From positions 62,001 through 126,000 of the forward strand of contig NZ_JASJPW010000006.1 in NCBI RefSeq assembly GCF_030052995.1: a DNA stretch of 64,000 bases, read 5' to 3'. A program made the translations under genes and the position numbers. This stretch comes from Gemmobacter sp. 24YEA27 (lineage in GTDB: Bacteria; Pseudomonadota; Alphaproteobacteria; Rhodobacterales; Rhodobacteraceae). The first letter of the stretch is position 1; each line of letters opens with the position of its first letter. Positions 8,552-16,769 of the stretch are shown here, one piece after another. The notes beneath the pieces are model-generated. The model worked only from the letters and a program-made list of their open reading frames with translations. It had not been told where the DNA came from and did no database searches.

Positions 8552-10066
8552 ATGTCATCCCAACAGGAGAACACCCCCGTGACACAGGGAAAACCAGACA
8601 CGATCAACGGCAGGCCACATCGGCTGAAGACCGGCGCGGAATACAAGGACTCGCTGAAGGATAACCGGCAGATCTGGGTCGGCGGTCGCAAGCTGGCCTC
8701 TGTCTATGACGAGCCGGCGCTTGCGAAAGGCATCGACACGCTGGCCTCTATGTTCGACGATCAGTTCGATCCGGAACACCAGGACGCGACCACCTATTAT
8801 GATGACAAGGTCGGCGCCGTGATCTCGCGCGCCTGGCAGGTGCCGCGCTCGAAAGAAGACCTGGCCGCGCGGCGCCGGATGATCGAATATACCTCGCTGA
8901 AAACCGCCGGCACCTTTGGCCGCCCGCCGGATCTTTCGCCCGCCATTGTGGCCGGCCTTTACGCCTATCTGCCGACCTTCCGGCAGAAGAAGTCGATGAT
9001 CGACGGGATCGATCCCGATTTCGGCGCCAATATCGAAGCCTATATGGAATTCGGTCAGAACAACAACCTGACCGCCTCGGAAAGCCTTGCCGGGCCACAG
9101 GCCGACCGCTCCTCGCCGAAAGCGTCTGAGGCTTCGATGCTCAAGGTGAAAAAGGTCACGAAGGACGGCGTTTATATTTACGGCGCCAAGACAGTGGGCT
9201 CGATCGCCGCCCAGGCCAATGACATCTTCTTCACCAATCTCGGCGGGCTGATGGAGACGCCGCCCGAGGCCTGTATCTGGGGCTCGGTGCCGATTGACAC
9301 CGACGGCATCAAGATGATCTCGCGCGAGATGGTCTCGCAGCCGGAGGCGTCGAAATTCGACCATCCGGTGTCATCCCTGGGCGAGGAAGCCGACCAGTTT
9401 ATCGTTTTCGACAATGTCTTCGTCCCGAAAGAGCGGCTCTTCAACCTGGGGGATCCGACCGGCATGTCCTGGTATGGCCCGGTCTGCGTCTATGCCCATT
9501 GGCATGTGCTGACCCGCCTCGCCGTCAAGGCAGAGTTGTTCGTTGGCGCGGGGCAGATGGTGCTCGACTATCTCGGCACCGGCAAGATCCCGGCAGTGCA
9601 GATGATGCTGGGCCAGCTGGTGGAATATGCGCAGACGCTGCGCGCCTTTGTCACCGCCGCCGAAGCGCTGGCGGTCGAACTCGAAGGCGGCGTGGTGCGC
9701 CCCGATGTCGGCATGCTGACGGCAGGGCGGCTCTATTCCATCGAAAACTATCCGAAGATCATCCATATCCTGCAAGAGATGTGCGGCCAGGGTCTGGTGA
9801 TGCGCTTCGGCAAGAGCGCTTTCGACAACCCCGAAGTTGGCCATTTCCTGCATGAGCTGCTGCCCGGCCATGGCGTTTCTGCCATGGTCAAGGAACAGCT
9901 GATGAACTTCATCTGGGATATGACCTCGGGTTCGCTCGCCGGTCGGGTGGCTTTGTTCGAAAACGTCAACGCGACGCCTGCGCCGGCCCTCCGCGCCCGT
10001 CTCTATAATGAGGTGAAGCGCGACACTTACGTCGCCCAGGTGAAGAAAATCGCCGGGATCGAATGA
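8552..10066 (+). CDS. HpaB-family FADH2-dependent monooxygenase, large component
   Basis: A 504-residue member of the 4-hydroxyphenylacetate 3-monooxygenase (HpaB) family, two-component enzymes that use FADH2 supplied by a separate reductase. Recognisable stretches are GRPPDLSPAIVAGL, the flavin-binding acyl-CoA-dehydrogenase-like fold, FDNVFVPKERLF and a helical C-terminus with FGKSAFDNPEVGHF. The reductase partner is encoded in the same operon at 13246. A GTG at 8579, nine bases after AGGAG, is a strong alternative start. Family members hydroxylate phenols or cleave pyridine rings; here it is expected to oxygenate a hydroxypyridine. Confidence 0.88.
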   Translation: MSSQQENTPVTQGKPDTINGRPHRLKTGAEYKDSLKDNRQIWVGGRKLASVYDEPALAKGIDTLASMFDDQFDPEHQDATTYYDDKVGAVISRAWQVPRSKEDLAARRRMIEYTSLKTAGTFGRPPDLSPAIVAGLYAYLPTFRQKKSMIDGIDPDFGANIEAYMEFGQNNNLTASESLAGPQADRSSPKASEASMLKVKKVTKDGVYIYGAKTVGSIAAQANDIFFTNLGGLMETPPEACIWGSVPIDTDGIKMISREMVSQPEASKFDHPVSSLGEEADQFIVFDNVFVPKERLFNLGDPTGMSWYGPVCVYAHWHVLTRLAVKAELFVGAGQMVLDYLGTGKIPAVQMMLGQLVEYAQTLRAFVTAAEALAVELEGGVVRPDVGMLTAGRLYSIENYPKIIHILQEMCGQGLVMRFGKSAFDNPEVGHFLHELLPGHGVSAMVKEQLMNFIWDMTSGSLAGRVALFENVNATPAPALRARLYNEVKRDTYVAQVKKIAGIE

Positions 10067-10076
10067 TCCCTGATTT

Positions 10077-10103
10077 CCCCGCCCGTTTCAGCCACGGGCG
10101 GGG
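10077..10103 (+). terminator. Intercistronic GC-rich hairpin
   Basis: CCCCGCCCG and CGGGCGGGG form a perfect 9-bp stem with a 9-nt loop, 11 bases after the monooxygenase stop codon. There is no T tract, so it may be an mRNA-stabilising or partial termination hairpin within the operon. Confidence 0.5.
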
Positions 10104-10132
10104 CCATTCCGGATTCTGGCCCGGGTGCTGCC

Positions 10133-10516
10133 ATGCAATACGTAGACCTGATCAACCGCTTTTACGCCGCCTATGCCGCGCGCGACGCGCAGGGGGCTGC
10201 CGCGCTTTATGCGGCTGATGGCCGCCATGACGAAGTCGCCATGGACAAATCGCGGCAGGGCCATGAGGCGCTGGCCCAGGGGCTGGAAGGCTTCTGGCGC
10301 ATGTTGCCGGATGTCGCCTGGTCCCGCCAGGGCTATATCCGCGCGGGGGATCACGTCGCGGTGCCCTATCATATGACCGGCACCTTCACCGGCAAGGATG
10401 GCCGTCCCCGCCCCATTGCGCTGGACGGGCTGCATCTGTTTGAAATCCGGGATGGGGTCTTGCGGGTCACCAAAGACCTTTGGGACCTCGACCTCTTCAA
10501 AGCACAGATGGGCTGA
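10133..10516 (+). CDS. NTF2-like (SnoaL-type) family protein
   Basis: A 127-residue protein with the compact cone-shaped NTF2-like pattern: N-terminal helices (FYAAYAARDAQGAAALYAADGRH) followed by strands (AVPYHMTGTFTGKDG, LHLFEIRDGVLRVTKDLWD). This fold hosts small dehydratases, isomerases and cyclases but also non-enzymatic proteins. It stands between the monooxygenase and the first amidase with 4 bases to the latter, so it is part of the operon. Its activity cannot be deduced. Confidence 0.78.
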   Translation: MQYVDLINRFYAAYAARDAQGAAALYAADGRHDEVAMDKSRQGHEALAQGLEGFWRMLPDVAWSRQGYIRAGDHVAVPYHMTGTFTGKDGRPRPIALDGLHLFEIRDGVLRVTKDLWDLDLFKAQMG

Positions 10517-10520
10517 GGCA

Positions 10521-11954
10521 ATGCAGGACCTCGCCACACTTGACGGCATCGCCACCGCAAAGCTGATCGATGATTTCGAGGTCACCCCCTCCGAGGTACT
10601 GGAGGCTGCGATTGAACGGATCGAGCGGCTGAACCCAAAGCTGAATGCGGTCGTGCATGAGCATTTCGACCTCGCCCGCAGGCAGGTCGCGGCATATGCT
10701 TCCGCCAAAGGCTTCCTGCCCTTCAGCCGGCTGGCCGGGGTACCGATGCTGTTGAAAAACACCGGGTTCGAAGCGGAAGGAATGCTGCTTTCCTCTGGCT
10801 CGGAGCTGTTGCGGGGCGTGGTCAGCCAGCGCGATTCGACCATCACCGCGCGTTACAAGGCCGCCGGAATGGTGATCCTCGGCAAATCCAACACGCCGGA
10901 ATTTGCGCTCTCCTTCACCTCGGAACCCGAGGCCTTCGGCCCGACCCGCAACCCCTGGGATCTGTCCCGCACGGCGGGCGGATCATCAGGCGGGTCCGCC
11001 GCTGCCGTTGCCTCCGGCATGGTGCCGCTCGCGAATGCGTCAGACGGCGCCGGATCAACCCGCCTCCCCGCAAGCCATTGCGGGCTTTTCGGGTTCAAAC
11101 CCTCGCGCCTTGTGAACCCGGTGGGCCCCATGGCCGCCGAGGCCATTGGCGGCATGTCGACGCCGCATGCCGTGACCTGGTCGGTCCGCGACAGCGCGGC
11201 GATGCTTGATATCAGCGGCGGCCCGGATATCGGCGACCCCTGGGCCTCGCCTGCGCGCCCGGGCTATCTTGCCGCGCTTACAAAACCAACCGGGCATCTG
11301 AAGATCGCCCACGTGACCAAAGCGCCCCTTGGCGAGACCATCGACCCCGAGATGATCCGTGTCACCAATGAGGCCGCGCGCTTCCTGAAAGACTGCAACC
11401 ATACCATTATCCCGGTCCCCGATATGGGCTATGATGCGCTCGCGCTGAAGACCGCCTGGCGCCAGGTCGTCGGCACGAACGTGGCGCTTGGCGTCACCGG
11501 GGGCGACCCGACTTCGCCCCGCCTCGCGCAGCTGGAAGAGGTCAACCGCGAATGGGTGCGCGAGGCGCTGTCGCTGCCCGCGACCACCTATCTTGCGGCG
11601 GTGCAGACCCTGCACGGCGCGGCCCGCGCGCTTGGCCGCTTCTTCGCACAATATGACGCTGTTCTGACCCCCGCCGCCGCTGAACCGGCACCGCCCATCG
11701 GAAAGCTTGCCGGCAGCGGTCAGAGCCTCGACGCCTTTTATGACCAGTTCTGGTCGCATTCCCCCTTTACCGCCGTCTTCAATGCCGCCGGCTGCCCCGC
11801 CATGTCGGTGCCCTTCGGCATGAGCAAAAGCGGTCTGCCCATCGGCATTCATATCGGCGCCGGATTTGGCGAGGACGTCATGCTGCTGCAACTCGCCCAT
11901 GAGATCGAATGCGCCATGCCCTGGGCCAGGCGCCGCCCGGCGATCTTCGGGTGA
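10521..11954 (+). CDS. Amidase signature family hydrolase (1)
   Basis: A 477-residue amidase. The Ser-cisSer-Lys triad can be placed: Lys79 (VPMLLKN), cis-Ser155 in the signature GGSSGGSAAA and nucleophile Ser179 in DGAGSTRLPAS, with the usual spacing of 76 and 24. The start is ATG 10521 directly after the NTF2-like gene; a longer frame upstream overlaps that gene. In 2,5-dihydroxypyridine pathways, ring opening gives N-formylmaleamate, which needs deformylation and deamidation. Two amidases in this operon fit such steps on an analogous acyclic amide. Confidence 0.88.
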   Translation: MQDLATLDGIATAKLIDDFEVTPSEVLEAAIERIERLNPKLNAVVHEHFDLARRQVAAYASAKGFLPFSRLAGVPMLLKNTGFEAEGMLLSSGSELLRGVVSQRDSTITARYKAAGMVILGKSNTPEFALSFTSEPEAFGPTRNPWDLSRTAGGSSGGSAAAVASGMVPLANASDGAGSTRLPASHCGLFGFKPSRLVNPVGPMAAEAIGGMSTPHAVTWSVRDSAAMLDISGGPDIGDPWASPARPGYLAALTKPTGHLKIAHVTKAPLGETIDPEMIRVTNEAARFLKDCNHTIIPVPDMGYDALALKTAWRQVVGTNVALGVTGGDPTSPRLAQLEEVNREWVREALSLPATTYLAAVQTLHGAARALGRFFAQYDAVLTPAAAEPAPPIGKLAGSGQSLDAFYDQFWSHSPFTAVFNAAGCPAMSVPFGMSKSGLPIGIHIGAGFGEDVMLLQLAHEIECAMPWARRRPAIFG

Positions 11955-11959
11955 GTGAG

Positions 11960-13249
11960 ATGAAGTCAGAGACCATCCTTGCCCTTTCCGCCCGCGAAAT
12001 CGCTTTGCGCGTCGCCTCGGGTGATCTCACCGCCCGCCAGGTGACCGAGGCGCATCTCGACCATATCGCCGCCACTGACGGCCCTGTCATGGCCTGGCAG
12101 CATCTCGACCCGGATCAGGCCCGCGCAAGCGCCGATGCGCTGGACAGGCGTGGCGCGAAAGGCGCGCTCGCCGGCGTGCCGGTCGGCGTCAAGGATGTAA
12201 TAGACACCGCAGATATGCCCACGGGTTACGGCACGAAGATCTATGATGGTTTCCGGCCGCCCTGGGATGCGGCAGCGGTCGCGCTGACCCGATCCGCGGA
12301 CGGGCTGGTCCTTGGCAAGACCGTCTCGACCGAACTCGCCATGGCGAGCCCGAACAAGACCCGAAACCCGCATAATCCGGCCCATACGCCGGGCGGATCC
12401 TCCTCGGGATCCTGTGCCGCTGTCGCCGCCGGCCATGTGCCGCTGGCTTTTGGCACCCAGACCTCCGGCTCGGTGATCCGGCCGGCGAGCTATTGCGGCG
12501 TCACTGCGCTGAAACCCTCATTCGGGCTGATCAATACGGTGGGGATCAAGGTGCTCTGCCACAGCCTCGACACGCTGGGGATCCTCGCACGCGGCATTGA
12601 AGACGCCGCGCATGCGGCCTCGGTGCTTTCGGGGTATAAGGCCCTCGCAACCCTTACCCCCCCTGCCCGCCCGCGCCTCGCGGTCCTGGCTGGCACGCGG
12701 CTTGAAAAGGCAGATCCGGCAAGCACAGAGACGGTTTTACGCCTCAAGGCCCGGGCAGAACAGGCCGGTGCCGAGGTCACCTTTCTCGACCCGCCCGCCT
12801 GGTATGACGGTATTTTCGACCTGCATGAAGCCGTGATGGGCTGGGAGGTGACGCATTCCCTCGCCCCCGAGATCCGAGATCACTGGCAGGGCCTCACCCC
12901 CGTCACCCGCGCCATGCTGGAAGACCAGGCCCGGGTGACGGAGCCGCGCTATCGCGCCGCGCAGGTACAGCTCCCCGCCCTTCGCACCCGGATGGACGAT
13001 CTGCTGGCGCGGTTCGACGCCGTGCTCACCCTCGCAGCCCCGGGCGAGGCGCCGGAAGGCACCGCCACGGGTGATCCGATCTTCAACCGGCTCTGGAGCG
13101 TCTTGCAGGTGCCGCTGATCAACCTTCCCGGCGCGACCGGGCCCAGGGGCCTGCCGATCGGCGTGCAGCTTGTGGGCGCGCGCGGTGCCGATCACCGGCT
13201 GGCCTCTGCGGCGCTCTGGCTGGAACAGATGCAAAAGGCGCTTCCATGA
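11960..13249 (+). CDS. Amidase signature family hydrolase (2)
   Basis: A second amidase of about 429 residues. The triad is Lys78 (VPVGVKDV), cis-Ser147 in TPGGSSSGS and Ser171 in GTQTSGSVIRPAS, the AtzF/allophanate-hydrolase style of the motif, different from amidase 1. ATG 11960 is preferred, but GTG 11951 overlapping the previous stop as GTGA is possible. The two amidases are too different to be a recent duplication and probably act on successive intermediates. The stop overlaps the flavin reductase start as ATGA. Confidence 0.87.
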   Translation: MKSETILALSAREIALRVASGDLTARQVTEAHLDHIAATDGPVMAWQHLDPDQARASADALDRRGAKGALAGVPVGVKDVIDTADMPTGYGTKIYDGFRPPWDAAAVALTRSADGLVLGKTVSTELAMASPNKTRNPHNPAHTPGGSSSGSCAAVAAGHVPLAFGTQTSGSVIRPASYCGVTALKPSFGLINTVGIKVLCHSLDTLGILARGIEDAAHAASVLSGYKALATLTPPARPRLAVLAGTRLEKADPASTETVLRLKARAEQAGAEVTFLDPPAWYDGIFDLHEAVMGWEVTHSLAPEIRDHWQGLTPVTRAMLEDQARVTEPRYRAAQVQLPALRTRMDDLLARFDAVLTLAAPGEAPEGTATGDPIFNRLWSVLQVPLINLPGATGPRGLPIGVQLVGARGADHRLASAALWLEQMQKALP

Positions 13250-13776
13250 CCCAATGCCCAGACCCGACCCATGGAACAGATCCGCTGCCAGACGATTTCC
13301 GCGCCGCGATGCGGCTGCTGGCGGCCACGGTCACCATAATCACCGCAGGCGAAGGCCCCGCCCGGCGCGGCCTCACCGCCACCGCCGTCTGTTCGATGTC
13401 GGTCACGCCGCCTTCGATGCTGGTCTGCGTCAACCGGAGCGGCGCGGCACATCGCGCCATTTCAGACGCGGGCAGTTTCTGCGTCAATATCCTCGCCGAT
13501 GACCAGCGCGAGGTGGCACAGCGCTTTGCCGGCCAGACCGGTGACCAGGGCGAGGACAGGTTCGCCCCGCATGGCTGGACGCATCTCGCCACCGGCGCAC
13601 CGGCCCTCGACGGCGCGCTGGTCAATCTCGACTGCCAGATCGCAGGCGCGACCGAAACAGGCAGCCATTCGATCTTTATCGGCGAGGTCCGGGCCATCCG
13701 CTTTGGCGCCGCGCCGTCGCCTTTGCTGCATTTCAACCGCAGCTTCTTCACCCTCGCCCATACGACCGCGCTCTGA
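13246..13776 (+). CDS. Flavin reductase (HpaC-like) for the two-component monooxygenase
   Basis: A 176-residue flavin reductase of the HpaC/FRP family. The N-terminal DDFRAAMRLLAATVTIITAG and the segment GLTATAVCSMSVTPPSMLVCVNRSG are diagnostic, as is SFCVNILADDQREVAQRFAG. It reduces FAD or FMN with NAD(P)H and passes it to the oxygenase encoded at 8552. Translational coupling to amidase 2 through a 4-bp ATGA overlap shows it belongs to the operon. Confidence 0.9.
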   Translation: MTQCPDPTHGTDPLPDDFRAAMRLLAATVTIITAGEGPARRGLTATAVCSMSVTPPSMLVCVNRSGAAHRAISDAGSFCVNILADDQREVAQRFAGQTGDQGEDRFAPHGWTHLATGAPALDGALVNLDCQIAGATETGSHSIFIGEVRAIRFGAAPSPLLHFNRSFFTLAHTTAL

Positions 13777-13803
13777 CAGCGCCCCATCAGGAAGGATCCC
13801 CCC

Positions 13804-14847
13804 ATGGCCATCAGCGACGCGCAGTTCCTCAGGGGCTGGAAAGAGGTGCTGACCGCGTGCAAGCTGAAACCCGGCGAGCAGGTGACGGTTCTTACCGGCG
13901 ACGACAGCAACCGCCAGATTGCCTATATTGCCAAACTCGCGGCCTCGGATCTTGGCACGGTGGTGACCGAGCTGAACCTGCCGGTGATGAATGGCGAGAA
14001 GGCTCTGTCGCCTGATAAATCCGGCTATGTCGGCAAAACCGCGCTGGAGCTGAACTCGGCCGCCCTCGCCTGCCTGAAGGCGTCCGACCTGGTGATCGAC
14101 ACGTTGCAACTCTTGTTTTCCAAAGAACAGGAAGAGGTGCTGAAAGGCGGCACCCGCATGTTGCTCGCGGTCGAGCCACCCGAGATCATGATGCGCCAGA
14201 TCCCGCGCCCGGAAGATAAGCTGCGCGTGCTGGCGGCGGCAAAGAAGATCGGGCAGGCGAAAGAAATGCACGTGACATCCGCCGCAGGCACCGATTTCCG
14301 CTGCAGGCTGGGGCAATATCCGGTGCTGACGCAATATGGGCTCGCCGATGAGCCGGGCCGCTGGGATCACTGGCCGTCCTGCTTTTCGGCGCGCTGGCCC
14401 GATGAGGGCAGCGCCGAGGGCACCATCGTGATCGATGAGGGTGACATCATCCTGCCCTTCAAACATTACGCCCGCGAACAGGTTTTCGTGACCATTGAAA
14501 AGGGCATGATCGTCGATATCAAAGGCCGTACCGAGGCCGAATTCATGCGCAAGTTCATGGAAAGCTTCAATGATCCGCGTGCCTATGCCATGGCACATGT
14601 CGGCTGGGGGCTGGAAAACCGCGCGCATTGGACGGTGCTGGGCCTTTACAACCCGCAATCGCAGCTCGGCATGGATGCGCGGTCTTTCGCAGGTAACTTC
14701 CTCTGGTCTTCCGGCCCGAATACCGAGGCCGGCGGCGACCGCGACACGCCCTGCCACCTCGATATTCCGCTCCGGAACTGCTCGGTTTCGCTGGATGGTG
14801 AGGCGATGACGATTGATGGCGTGGTGCAGCCACCGGACCAGAAGTAA
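13804..14847 (+). CDS. nicX: 2,5-dihydroxypyridine 5,6-dioxygenase-like ring-cleaving enzyme (NicX family)
   Basis: NicX opens 2,5-dihydroxypyridine to N-formylmaleamate with Fe(II) and O2. This 347-residue protein follows Pseudomonas putida NicX closely as remembered: LLAVEPPEIM, QYPVLTQYGLADEPGRWDHWPS, DEGDIILPFK, MDARSFAGNFL and CHLDIPLRN. The iron ligands of NicX, His265, His318 and Asp320, fall at the same positions here (AHVGWG and CHLD). AGGAAGGA precedes ATG 13804. Given the PPAT and pyridoxine oxidase genes around it, the real substrate may be a methylated relative of 2,5-dihydroxypyridine. Confidence 0.85.
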   Translation: MAISDAQFLRGWKEVLTACKLKPGEQVTVLTGDDSNRQIAYIAKLAASDLGTVVTELNLPVMNGEKALSPDKSGYVGKTALELNSAALACLKASDLVIDTLQLLFSKEQEEVLKGGTRMLLAVEPPEIMMRQIPRPEDKLRVLAAAKKIGQAKEMHVTSAAGTDFRCRLGQYPVLTQYGLADEPGRWDHWPSCFSARWPDEGSAEGTIVIDEGDIILPFKHYAREQVFVTIEKGMIVDIKGRTEAEFMRKFMESFNDPRAYAMAHVGWGLENRAHWTVLGLYNPQSQLGMDARSFAGNFLWSSGPNTEAGGDRDTPCHLDIPLRNCSVSLDGEAMTIDGVVQPPDQK

Positions 14848-14850
14848 CCC

Positions 14851-16452
14851 ATGCGCTTTGACCTCGCGATTGTCGGTGGCGGCTCTGCCGGCGCCCTGCT
14901 GGCGGCACGGTTGTCGGAAGACCCCACGCGGCAGGTGGTGCTGATCGAGGCCGGGGGCGAACCCACCGACCCCGACATCCTCAACCCGCAGATGTGGCCC
15001 GCGATCCAGCATCGCGACTATGACTGGGATTACCGCACCACGCCACAGCCAGGGCTTGCCGGGCGCGCTCTTTCCTGGGCACGCGGGCGGGGGCTTGGCG
15101 GCTCGTCGATGCTGCATGCGCTTGGCCATTTCCGGGGCTGCCGCGAGGATTTCGCCATCTGGGAGGAGGCGACCGGCGATCCCCGCTGGTCCTGGGAGGG
15201 TCTTATGCCTGCGTTTCTCGCCATCGAGGATCATAGCTATGGCGGGGATGGTATCCATGGCAAAGGCGGCCCGATGCCGGTCTGGCTGCCCGGCGACGAG
15301 GTCTCCCCCCTTGCCCGCGCCTTTATCGAGGCCGGGGCCGGACTGGGGCTGAAACGCCTGAAAGGGCATAACACCGGCGAGATGATCGGGGTCACGCCCA
15401 ATTCGCTGATGATCCGCAACGGGAAACGCGTTACCACAGCCGAGGCCTGGCTGACACCTGCCGTTCGGGCGCGCACGAACCTGAGACTGCTCACCAGGAC
15501 ATTGGTGACCCGCCTTACCATAGCCGGATCGCGTATCACCGCACTGGAAACCTCTGCGGGCCGGATCGAGGCCGATCAGATCCTCCTCTCTGCAGGCGCG
15601 CTCGAAAGCCCGGCCCTTCTGATGCGTTCCGGCATCGGTCCGGAAGCGGTGCTTGCAGCTGCCGGGATCCCCTGCCAGCTGGCGGTGCCGGAGCTGGGGC
15701 GGAACCTGATGGACCACCTGCTTGGTGCTGGCAATCTCTATGCGGCAAAACGCCCTGTGGCGCCCTCAAGGCTCCAGCACTCCGAAAGCATGGCCTATAT
15801 GCGGGCAGAGGGTTTCACCGCCACCGGCCAGCCGGAAATCGTGGTTGGCTGCGGCGTGGCGCCGATCACTTCCGAAATGTTCGACGCGCCTGCCCCAGGC
15901 ACCGCCTACAGCCTGCTGTTCGGGGTCACCCATCCGACCAGCCGGGGCGAGATCCGCGTCAGCGGCCCCTCGCCCGGCGATCCGCTGGTGATCGAGCCGC
16001 GCTATCTTTCAACCGGCAATGACCGTCGCCTCTTCCGCGCGGCGCTGAAAGCCGCCCGCGAGATCGGTGCCAGGCCCGAACTCGACGCCTGGCGCGATCA
16101 CGAGATCCTGCCGGGCCCGGTATATACGGATGCGGATCTGGACGCCTTCATCGCGCAGGCCGCGATCACCCACCACCATCCATCCGGCACCTGCCGCATG
16201 GGGCGCGACGCGCGGGCGGTGACCACGCCCGATCTGAGGCTGATCGGCACCGATAATCTTGCGGTGGTCGATGCCTCGGTGCTGCCTGCCCTGACCGCCG
16301 GCCCGATCCATGCCGCCGTCCTGGCCATTGCTGAGAGCTTTGCGCGGGCATCGCCGGAGCAGACTGAACTCGCGACCGACCACGATCCTTATCGCGGCAT
16401 AGGCAACCAGCCCCACCAGACAAGCGCAAGCGGAGCATCCGGCGTCTTTTGA
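14851..16452 (+). CDS. GMC oxidoreductase, pyridoxine 4-oxidase-like
   Basis: A 533-residue FAD-dependent glucose-methanol-choline oxidoreductase. The N-terminal dinucleotide motif is GGGSAG (about residues 8-13), ARGRGLGGSSMLHALGH is the flavin-clamping PS1-like segment, and THHHPSGTCRMG carries the active-site histidines. Long stretches (GGDGIHGKGGP, HNTGEMIGVTPNSL, SRLQHSESMAYMRAE, QPEIVVGCGVAPI) match remembered Mesorhizobium loti pyridoxine 4-oxidase, which oxidises pyridoxine to pyridoxal. It follows nicX after 3 bases and ends the rightward operon. This is the strongest hint, with PPAT, that vitamin B6 is the substrate. Confidence 0.85.
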   Translation: MRFDLAIVGGGSAGALLAARLSEDPTRQVVLIEAGGEPTDPDILNPQMWPAIQHRDYDWDYRTTPQPGLAGRALSWARGRGLGGSSMLHALGHFRGCREDFAIWEEATGDPRWSWEGLMPAFLAIEDHSYGGDGIHGKGGPMPVWLPGDEVSPLARAFIEAGAGLGLKRLKGHNTGEMIGVTPNSLMIRNGKRVTTAEAWLTPAVRARTNLRLLTRTLVTRLTIAGSRITALETSAGRIEADQILLSAGALESPALLMRSGIGPEAVLAAAGIPCQLAVPELGRNLMDHLLGAGNLYAAKRPVAPSRLQHSESMAYMRAEGFTATGQPEIVVGCGVAPITSEMFDAPAPGTAYSLLFGVTHPTSRGEIRVSGPSPGDPLVIEPRYLSTGNDRRLFRAALKAAREIGARPELDAWRDHEILPGPVYTDADLDAFIAQAAITHHHPSGTCRMGRDARAVTTPDLRLIGTDNLAVVDASVLPALTAGPIHAAVLAIAESFARASPEQTELATDHDPYRGIGNQPHQTSASGASGVF

Positions 16453-16769
16453 CAGATCCTTTCGCCATCCGTGTCACCCGGCAAGGCGAACCTGGACCTG
16501 CGCCTTACAAAGAAGGTGCCTTACAAGCTGTTAAGCCCCCGCATCTGGCGGATCGGGTGCAGGATGAATCGATCCCGATCTGCGGTCCGGATCTTGCAGA
16601 TACACTACAGAACGCGAGGCGGCTGAGCCTTTTGAGCTTTCATGCGTCGATCTCCAGGGCCCCGGCCCCTGCCATCGCAGAGGTCGCTTCACCGCAGGGG
16701 TCTTTCGGCGCCGGACCGCGATGGTTGCCCGAACCAGGAGCGCGCCCTGGCCCCGTCTGCCTGAATGCC
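16453..16769. other. Intergenic region between convergent operons
   Basis: About 317 bases separate the end of the pyridoxine-oxidase-like gene from the end of the next GMC gene. Long open frames here are antisense shadows of the second GMC gene. No convincing gene or strong terminator was found; only a short repeat (GCCTTACAA twice, about 16502-16528) was noticed. Confidence 0.5.

Noticed and set aside
8552..16452. A complete nicotinate (nic) pathway
   Set aside because: The nicotinate hydroxylase, 6-hydroxynicotinate monooxygenase NicC, maleate isomerase NicE and the NicD/NicF-type hydrolases were not recognised; only the NicX-like step is shared.
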